DNA from: an uncultured Gammaproteobacteria bacterium
GTDB taxonomy: Bacteria; Pseudomonadota; Gammaproteobacteria; Steroidobacterales; Woeseiaceae
DNA: 48,621 nt
Direction: 5' to 3'
Assembly: GCA_937899415.1 (NCBI GenBank)
Contig: CALBPI010000027.1
Location: 1-48,621 of the forward strand
A program made the translations under genes and the position numbers. Position 1 is the first letter of the stretch, and the number at the start of each line of letters is the position of its first letter. The notes under the pieces were generated by a model. It made no database searches and was not told the origin of the DNA. It saw nothing but the letters and a program-made list of their open reading frames with translations. This document shows, in pieces, positions 44,107-48,621 of the stretch.

Positions 44107-44177
44107 GATCCCGTCGGCTAATGGTCAGGCCGCGAGGCTTTCAACCTCGAAATGCGAGTTCGAATCTGCCGGGCAGG
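44107..44177 (+). tRNA. Degenerate tRNA-Glu-like gene (TTC)
   Basis: D-stem GGCT/GGCC and anticodon stem CGAGG/CCTCG around CTTTCAA (anticodon TTC) are good. The T-stem (GCGAG against CTGCC) pairs only in part, as if one base was lost, and only the inner four acceptor pairs (CCCG/CGGG) hold. No CCA. Confidence 0.6.
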
Positions 44178-44242
44178 ATGCCCAAATGCCGCGAAGCGCA
44201 GGATGCGCGAGAGCGGCGCGCCCGGGATCACCAAGTCTAGTC

Positions 44243-44290
44243 GTCATCGCGAGCGATCATCGTCATCGCGAGCGAAGCGCGGCGATCTCC
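44243..44290. repeat. REP-like repeat copies
   Basis: Two tandem GTCATCGCGAGCG units, the second running to GCGGCGATCTCC, end just before tRNA-Ile. Confidence 0.8.
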
Positions 44291-44293
44291 AAC

Positions 44294-44369
44294 AGACCAG
44301 TAGCTCAGCCGGTAGAGCGCACGCCTGATATGCGTGAGGTCGCGTGTTCAAGTCACGCCTGGTCGACCA
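44294..44369 (+). tRNA. tRNA-Ile (GAT)
   Basis: D-stem GCTC/GAGC, anticodon stem CACGC/GCGTG around CTGATAT (GAT), T-arm GCGTG-TTCAAGT-CACGC. Acceptor AGACCAG/CTGGTCG pairs at 2-7, but the first pair is A-G. CCA is encoded after A73. Confidence 0.87.
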
Positions 44370-44377
44370 CATTCACC

Positions 44378-44482
44378 GTCATCGCGAGCGCTCACCGTCA
44401 TTGCGAGCGACGCGCGGCGATCTCCTGACGTCTGCGCATGCCGACACAGATTGCCGCGGCGCCTTCGGCGCCTCGCAATGAC
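44378..44482. repeat. REP-like repeat cluster
   Basis: GTCATCGCGAGCG and GTCATTGCGAGCG ... GGCGATCTCC in direct order, then an inverted copy AGATTGCCGCGGCGCC ... CTCGCAATGAC. It fills the gap between tRNA-Ile and tRNA-Lys. Confidence 0.82.
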
Positions 44483-44513
44483 GACGTATTGTGCGCAATG
44501 ACCGACACTTCCT

Positions 44514-44588
44514 GAATCGATAGCTCAACGGCAGAGCACCCGGCTCTTACCCGGGAGGTTGCGAGGTCGAAACTCGCTCGGTTCACCA
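44514..44588 (+). tRNA. tRNA-Lys (CTT)
   Basis: Acceptor GAATCGA/TCGGTTC pairs fully with one wobble, D-stem GCTC/GAGC, anticodon stem CCCGG/CCGGG around CTCTTAC (CTT), T-stem GCGAG/CTCGC, CCA encoded. The T-loop is GTCGAAA: G replaces the near-universal T54. Confidence 0.87.
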
Positions 44589-44593
44589 CATCT

Positions 44594-44668
44594 TGCCCGG
44601 TAGCTCAACAGTAGAGCGCCGCTCTCACAAAGCGGAGGCCGGCGGTGCGACTCCGCCCCGGGTGACCA
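44594..44668 (+). tRNA. tRNA-Val (CAC)
   Basis: Acceptor TGCCCGG/CCGGGTG (first two pairs T-G and G-T), D-stem GCTC/GAGC, anticodon stem CCGCT/AGCGG around CTCACAA (CAC), T-stem GGCGG/CCGCC, CCA encoded. The D-loop AACAGTA lacks the GG pair and the T-loop is TGCGACT (U55 replaced by G), so both partners of the G18-U55 contact are altered. It follows tRNA-Lys by five bases. Confidence 0.85.
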
Positions 44669-44807
44669 CTCTTGACGGTTCGCCGTCACACCGAGGTCTG
44701 ACGTGACGCCAAGTTCAGCGGTCCGGGTTCTTTGAATTCCCGGCTGGCACGCCGACGCTAACCATCGCAACGCGTGTACCGAGCGTAACGCCACACATAC
44801 CACCACA

Positions 44808-44880
44808 GCGAAATTAGCTCAGCTGGGAAGAGCATACGGCTGTTAACCGTAAGTCACAGGTTCGAATCCTGTATTTCGAC
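44808..44880 (+). tRNA. tRNA-Asn (GTT), defective acceptor end
   Basis: D-stem GCTC/GAGC, anticodon stem TACGG/CCGTA around CTGTTAA (GTT), T-arm ACAGG-TTCGAAT-CCTGT. Acceptor GCGAAAT/ATTTCGA pairs at 2-7, but the first pair is G-A, position 73 is C and no CCA follows. Confidence 0.82.
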
Positions 44881-44889
44881 ACTGGCCGC

Positions 44890-44943
44890 CAACGCCAAAA
44901 ATGGTAAGGACGCAAGTCCGCGGTTCGACTCCGCGCCTTTGCA
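44890..44943 (+). tRNA. tRNA 3' fragment (variable arm and T-arm)
   Basis: A GGAC-GCAA-GTCC hairpin resembling a long variable arm, followed by a T-arm CGCGG-TTCGACT-CCGCG and CCTTTGC-A, looks like the 3' half of a Leu/Ser/Tyr-type tRNA. No matching 5' acceptor strand (GCAAAGG) or D-arm is found. Confidence 0.4.
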
Positions 44944-45254
44944 GGGCTACTGCAACCACCGCGGCGGCATCCGGCGCGCGCGATTTGCCTGGGGCTTGCC
45001 GTGGGCAGACGCGAGCGCAGCAACGCCCTCGCCGGTTCGCGTGTTGATCGACGCGCCCGATGAACTTCCCGGCCCACTCCCGGCTTTGCTGCACTCCGGT
45101 GTAACAGGTCCGGACGCCGCCGCGTCGTTCGTCCGGCCGTCGCTCACCGTGAGCCCGCCTGAGCGCTGTGGATGTCGCCGCATCCCATTCCCGCGTATCG
45201 CATCACGCGGTGCGCTTCCCATAGCCACCCGATAACGACAAAGGAGGTGCACTG
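44944..45254. other. Gap between tRNA array and slipin gene
   Basis: About 310 bases, GC-rich, with no convincing gene, tRNA or sigma54 promoter. It ends in the AAGGAGGT ribosome site of the slipin gene. Confidence 0.5.
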
Positions 45255-46541
45255 ATGACGAATGGCGCAAGCCACAACAGCCGGGTTCAGGCCTGGGTCC
45301 GCCAACGCAACGAGCAGGCACTTGCTTTGGCTCGAGGCAGCGGCTCACGACCCGACTCGGCAACGAACACCAAGCCCAAAATCAACCAAGGAGAACGCAA
45401 GATGTTTTTCACAACGTTCATCGTGCGCAAGCACGAGCGTGCACTCCTGTTCCGTGACGGCGACTTCGTCAAGTTCCTCGAACCTGGCGTGCACCGTTTC
45501 GTGACTGTGTTGCACACCTACACCGTCGAACGCTTCGACATCACGGTGCCGCGCTTCGCCCACCGTCTGCAGGACTTCCTCGTGGAGCACTACGCAGAAG
45601 ATGTCGCCCGCTACTTCGACGTCGTCACAACCAGCGCCGACGAGATCGCCGTGGTCTACCACGACGAGCGCGTCACGCTGATTATGGCCCAGGCGACGCG
45701 CCACCTCTTCCCCAAGGGTGTGCGCAGCATCCGCGTCGAGCGCTACGCGGTCCGCGAGGACCTCGACGTCGACGCCCGCCTGGCCAAGCGCCTGCTGGCC
45801 GGCACCGACCCGACGCTCAAGGCGATTGCTGACAAGGCAATCTACGCCCGCGTCGTGCCGGACGGCCACATCGGTCTGCTGTACGTCGATGGTGAGCTCG
45901 CGCGCTCGCTGGCGCCGGGCTTCCACGCGTTCTTCGCTGTGGAGCGCACGGTGGCCGTATCGCTCTTCGACACCCGCGTGCAGACGCTGGAAGTGTCGGG
46001 TCAGGAAATCCTGACCAAGGACAAGGTTGCTGTTCGCATCAACCTGACCGCGACCTACCAGTACGCCGATGTCGAAGCCGCTGTGCGTGAAACCAAGGAC
46101 CCGCTAGACCACCTGTACAAGGAAGTGCAGTTCGGTCTGCGCGGTGCCGTTGGTACACGCACGCTCGACGCGCTGCTCGAGGATAAGACGGTCATCGACA
46201 CGTCGGTGGCCGCTCACCTCAAGGAGCACTTCGAGGCCATTGGCATCACCGTGAAGTCGGTGGGCGTCAAGGACATCATCCTGCCGGGTGACATGAAGAT
46301 GCTGCTGGGTCAGGTGGTGGAGGCCGAAAAGGCCGCACAGGCCAACGTGATCCGCCGCCGTGAAGAAACGAACGCCACGCGTTCGCTGCTCAACACGGCC
46401 AAGGTCATGGAGACCAACGCTGTCGCCCTGCGTCTCAAGGAACTGGAGACGCTGGAGAAGATCACCGACAAGATCGGCAACATCTCGGTCTACGGTGGCC
46501 TCGATGGCGTGCTGAACGACCTCGTTCGCATGAACAAGTGA
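45255..46541 (+). CDS. SPFH/band-7 (slipin family) protein
   Basis: 428 residues from the first ATG. The recognisable protein begins at residue 50 (MFFTTFIVRKHERALLFRDGDFVKFLEPGVHRF) and runs through the band-7 fold (GFHAFFAVERTVAVSLFDTRVQTLEVSGQEILTKDKVAVRINLTATYQY) to a C-terminal helix (GQVVEAEKAAQANVIRRREETNATRSLLNTAKVMETN). Both ATGs have excellent ribosome sites (AAGGAGGT at the first; AAGGAGA seven bases before the second at 45402), so two forms may be made; the extra 49 residues are hydrophilic and not recognised. Slipins form membrane microdomain scaffolds. In several proteobacteria slipin genes occur in RNA-repair operons, and here it follows a tRNA array. The link is only positional. 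Confidence 0.9.
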   Translation: MTNGASHNSRVQAWVRQRNEQALALARGSGSRPDSATNTKPKINQGERKMFFTTFIVRKHERALLFRDGDFVKFLEPGVHRFVTVLHTYTVERFDITVPRFAHRLQDFLVEHYAEDVARYFDVVTTSADEIAVVYHDERVTLIMAQATRHLFPKGVRSIRVERYAVREDLDVDARLAKRLLAGTDPTLKAIADKAIYARVVPDGHIGLLYVDGELARSLAPGFHAFFAVERTVAVSLFDTRVQTLEVSGQEILTKDKVAVRINLTATYQYADVEAAVRETKDPLDHLYKEVQFGLRGAVGTRTLDALLEDKTVIDTSVAAHLKEHFEAIGITVKSVGVKDIILPGDMKMLLGQVVEAEKAAQANVIRRREETNATRSLLNTAKVMETNAVALRLKELETLEKITDKIGNISVYGGLDGVLNDLVRMNK

Positions 46542-46554
46542 GTTCGGCAACACC

Positions 46555-46591
46555 GCGGCGGGGTGCGCATGCAACGTGCGCGCCCCGCCGC
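46555..46591 (+). terminator. Hairpin after the slipin gene
   Basis: GCGGCGGGG pairs with CCCCGCCGC, with an inner GCGC/GCGC stem. It lies 14 bases after the stop and directly before tRNA-Arg. No T-run of note. Confidence 0.55.
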
Positions 46592-46596
46592 ACTTT

Positions 46597-46672
46597 ACGG
46601 CCGTAGCTCAACGGACAGAGTCCAACCTTGCGAGGGTTGACGGTGCAGGTTCAAATCCTGCCGGCCGTTCCA
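46597..46672 (+). tRNA. tRNA-Arg (GCG), CCA encoded
   Basis: All helices pair: acceptor ACGGCCG/CGGCCGT, D-stem GCTC/GAGT with GG in the loop, anticodon stem CAACC/GGTTG around TTGCGAG (GCG), T-arm GCAGG-TTCAAAT-CCTGC, then T73 and CCA. Most bacteria read CGN with an ACG (inosine) tRNA, so a GCG anticodon is unusual. Confidence 0.93.
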
Positions 46673-46687
46673 ATTCTCGTGATGCGC

Positions 46688-47569
46688 TCAGTGTGTCGCC
46701 CGTCGCAACGGCCGGATCGTCCGGCATTTCGGGTTCTCGACGTCGGGCGCATCGCTCAGACGCGCCGGGAATTTCATGACGTAGCGAAAATCGAGATCCG
46801 TACGGCCGTCAGGCAGTGGCGTGAGCTCCGCCAGCGAGCGGACGTTACCCTCACCGAAGATGTCGCTCTCGATATCACAGGCGATGTTGATAAACACCGC
46901 GCCATTCGAAAATTCGAAGCTGCCACCTACAGGGCCCGCGGTAACAGGAATACTGGATTTGTAGCGCAACGTGTCGAGCAGCCGACCGCGATGGTCAAAC
47001 ATCCGGTACTCGCCAAACACGAATTGCGTCCCGGCGGGCAGCACAATGCCATCGTCGCCACCGTAAGTGCCGCGAACCACATAGTCGCTGTCCAGCGTGA
47101 CGAAGTAACCATCGTCGAACAGGGCAATGCGCGTCATGGGCATCTTGTGACGCCACTGCGGCACGTTCTGCGCGTCGATACCGTAGACCTGGTGCGTGGA
47201 GCCCTCGCCCGTCTTGAGCGGGAATACGTTGGCATCACCGTCGGGCCCCGAAAGGACCTGCAGGTCCGGGTTGCCCGGATCAAAGTCGAGCCCAAAGCGC
47301 TCGCGAAAGAAGTGATAGGCGGACTCGCGGTACGCAAACGTGTTGCGGTCCGAGTCGATCGGCAGGAAAACCGGTCCCTCCACGATCTCGTCGATCAGGT
47401 AAACAATCAAGGTTTCATAAACGCCGTGCTCGGCATAGGGCGTCTCGCATTGCCGCGAAGGACTGGAGGCGGTGTTCGTATCTCCGGCCAGCGCCGGGAT
47501 CGCGAACAGCGCGGCGAGCGCCGCGACAAGTCTTCCTGACAAGAACCGATAAACGGTTGAGGTGCGCAT
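46688..47569 (-). CDS. Secreted protein of unknown function
   Basis: 293 residues with a signal peptide (MRTSTVYRFLSGRLVAALAALFAIPALAG). The mature part has a regular beta-strand pattern with aromatic residues (VYETLIVYLIDEIVEGPVFLP, FVFGEYRMFDHRGRLLDTLRYK) and conserved-looking Cys near both ends. AGGAG lies about eight bases before the chosen ATG; a longer in-frame start would bury the signal peptide. No family recognised. It faces the tRNA-Arg gene tail to tail. Confidence 0.8.
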   Translation of the reverse strand: MRTSTVYRFLSGRLVAALAALFAIPALAGDTNTASSPSRQCETPYAEHGVYETLIVYLIDEIVEGPVFLPIDSDRNTFAYRESAYHFFRERFGLDFDPGNPDLQVLSGPDGDANVFPLKTGEGSTHQVYGIDAQNVPQWRHKMPMTRIALFDDGYFVTLDSDYVVRGTYGGDDGIVLPAGTQFVFGEYRMFDHRGRLLDTLRYKSSIPVTAGPVGGSFEFSNGAVFINIACDIESDIFGEGNVRSLAELTPLPDGRTDLDFRYVMKFPARLSDAPDVENPKCRTIRPLRRATH

Positions 47570-47669
47570 AGTCTTTCTCCTGTGACTGCGGCAAATAAGC
47601 AAGGCACTTCGATACTGTCGCTATGCGCGGTCAAGTCTCATAGGTAATCGGCTGCCACCAAACTCACCC

Positions 47670-47762
47670 GTCATTGCGAGGCCACAACGTGGCCGCGGCC
47701 ATCTCCCAATGGCATCGCAATGTCTCGAGATTGCCGCGCCGGCATTGCCGGCTCGCAATGAC
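47670..47762. repeat. REP-like inverted repeat cluster
   Basis: GTCATTGCGAG ... CCGCGGCCATCTCC followed by GAGATTGCCGCGCCGG ... CTCGCAATGAC inverted. Same family as the clusters near araC and in the tRNA array. Confidence 0.85.
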
Positions 47763-47770
47763 GACGGCAA

Positions 47771-47789
47771 TCACACAATCCGCATTGTT
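47771..47789 (-). repeat. Inverted copy of the boxA-adjacent 19-mer
   Basis: TCACACAATCCGCATTGTT is the exact reverse complement of the sequence at 42867-42885. It lies 27 bases before the HNH start. Confidence 0.8.
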
Positions 47790-47816
47790 GAAGCTCACCC
47801 TATGGAGAGCGAGACG

Positions 47817-48401
47817 ATGAACGCCAAGATCCTCAAGCTGGATGTCGGTGGTCGCCCCATCGCGTGGATCACGCGTGAGGCCGGCGCCCTGCACTACTGC
47901 CGCGACCAGGTTGCCTGGGAAGCCGGCATCGACTTTGTGCGCCTGCGCGGTGGCATCGCCCGCCGCACGGGCCGTCGCTCGGTGCTGCAGGTGTCCACAA
48001 TCATCGCCACGCACGGCGTGAACCGGCAGGTGGACTTGCTCAATGACGTACCGGCGTTGACCAATCGGCGCCTGTTTCGTCGCGACGACCACACCTGTCT
48101 GTACTGCGGCGAGCAGTTCTGGGATTTCGACCTGACCCGCGATCACGTGATCCCCGTGTCGCGTGGCGGGGCAGACGCTTGGGACAACGTGGTAACGGCG
48201 TGTCGGGCCTGCAACCGGCGCAAGGCCGATCGGTCGCTCGACGAATGCGAAGCGATCGGCATCCGGCTGCTGGCCGTGCCCTTCGTGCCCAACCGCGCCG
48301 AGGGCCTGATCCTGGCCAACCGCGAAATCCTCGCGGACCAGATGGACTTTCTGCGCAGCTTTGCGGGTGCGTTATCTGATCCCTACGAGAACGATGACTG
48401 A
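47817..48401 (+). CDS. HNH endonuclease
   Basis: 194 residues. The N-terminal ~95 residues (ILKLDVGGRPIAWITREAGALHYCRDQVAWEAG ...) are typical of a widespread solitary HNH family. The C-terminal HNH finger has CLYCGEQF ... LTRDHVIPVSRGGADAWDNVVTACRACNRRK, i.e. two CxxC zinc pairs, the DH catalytic pair and the N/H element. It would nick or cut DNA; its physiological role is unknown. GGAG precedes the ATG; an in-frame ATG lies five codons earlier. There is no restriction partner visible. Confidence 0.9.
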   Translation: MNAKILKLDVGGRPIAWITREAGALHYCRDQVAWEAGIDFVRLRGGIARRTGRRSVLQVSTIIATHGVNRQVDLLNDVPALTNRRLFRRDDHTCLYCGEQFWDFDLTRDHVIPVSRGGADAWDNVVTACRACNRRKADRSLDECEAIGIRLLAVPFVPNRAEGLILANREILADQMDFLRSFAGALSDPYENDD

Positions 48402-48419
48402 TGCCGAAAGGCCACAACC

Positions 48420-48453
48420 CCGGGCGGCGGCGCCTTAGTGCGACGCCGCCCGG
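48420..48453 (+). terminator. Hairpin after the HNH gene
   Basis: A perfect 10-bp stem (CCGGGCGGCG / CGCCGCCCGG) with a 14-base loop, 18 bases after the stop; no T-run follows. Confidence 0.6.
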
Positions 48454-48481
48454 ACTCTGACCGCGCGCACTGATACCCACC

Positions 48482-48621
48482 ATGAAACTCGAAGACGCCA
48501 ACGAGATCATCAACTGCCTGCCCAAAGGCGAGACGCCGTTCTGGTACATACGAGACCGTAACGCCGAGAAGCTGCTATCAATGCAGGGCACGACGATCAC
48601 GAAGCGCCAACACAAAGGCTC
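48482..48621 (+). CDS. Unidentified gene, 3' end cut by window edge
   Basis: Only 46 complete codons are visible (MKLEDANEIINCLPKGETPF WYIRDRNAEKLL...). It begins 28 bases after the hairpin following the HNH gene. Coding potential is good, but the family cannot be told from this part, and no clear ribosome site is seen upstream. Confidence 0.5.
   Translation, partial: MKLEDANEIINCLPKGETPFWYIRDRNAEKLLSMQGTTITKRQHKG

Noticed and set aside
44944-45254. Sigma54 (RtcR-type) promoter before the slipin gene
   Set aside because: No GG-N10-GC site with the TGGCAC/TTGC context fits; near matches have wrong spacing, so an RtcR-controlled RNA-repair operon is not supported from sequence.

Overview
The window reads as chromosomal DNA of a GC-rich gammaproteobacterium. 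The grounds are dense, mostly operonic genes, a SPOR/lytic transglycosylase pair, c-di-GMP and HDOD signalling, large TonB-dependent receptors, NrtR-type control of NAD salvage and an rrn-style boxA (TCTTTAACA). The species cannot be named from sequence alone. No rRNA, CRISPR, integrase or transposase gene was found.

Region 1 (1-30.9 kb) looks like core genome. It holds envelope genes (SPOR-like protein, lytic transglycosylase), an acyl-CoA carboxyltransferase, a DUF1579 protein and a serine beta-lactamase-fold hydrolase. A GGDEF-EAL protein is followed by an HDOD protein. Next comes an overlapping permease / HyuA-like / DUF917 operon on the minus strand. The NAD salvage locus has nadM-Nudix and nadV on the minus strand and nrtR divergent, with a 21-bp NrtR-like palindrome between them and an intrinsic terminator between nadM and nadV. 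An acyl-CoA ligase, a GH31 lipoprotein, a two-component system next to a TonB receptor and an esterase lipoprotein, a MAPEG protein and a second, 1007-residue TonB receptor complete the region.

Region 2 (31.3-42.5 kb) is accessory and has a defence-island look. A lower-GC 1268-residue HTH plus P-loop (STAND-like) protein and a divergent small membrane protein lie between a 32-codon remnant of an araC-family gene and an intact araC copy. The intact araC is followed by an NmrA-like and a DUF1772 gene. Then comes a two-gene operon: a TIR-TM-TPR protein whose TIR domain keeps the NADase-type WxxxE glutamate, and a SLOG protein with two SLATT-like membrane modules. I infer a Thoeris-like arrangement, in which the TIR makes an NAD-derived signal and SLOG-SLATT responds at the membrane.

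Region 3 (42.5-45.2 kb) is RNA. A strong promoter with UP element, TTGACA/TATAGT and GC-rich discriminator is followed by an attenuator-like leader, a terminator and boxA, exactly as before a 16S gene, but no 16S follows. Instead there is an array of tRNA and tRNA-like genes (Ala, an Arg-like degenerate one, Glu-like, Ile, Lys, Val, Asn and a fragment) mixed with REP-type repeats. Most have intact helices but a lesion in the acceptor end, T-arm, D-loop or anticodon loop. A slipin (SPFH) gene and a canonical tRNA-Arg(GCG) follow.

Region 4 (46.7-48.6 kb) has a secreted protein of unknown function, another REP cluster, an HNH endonuclease and the start of an unidentified gene cut by the window edge. 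The best candidates for undescribed biology are the TIR/SLOG-SLATT operon, the degenerate tRNA array under rrn-type control, and the NTPase inserted beside a broken araC.
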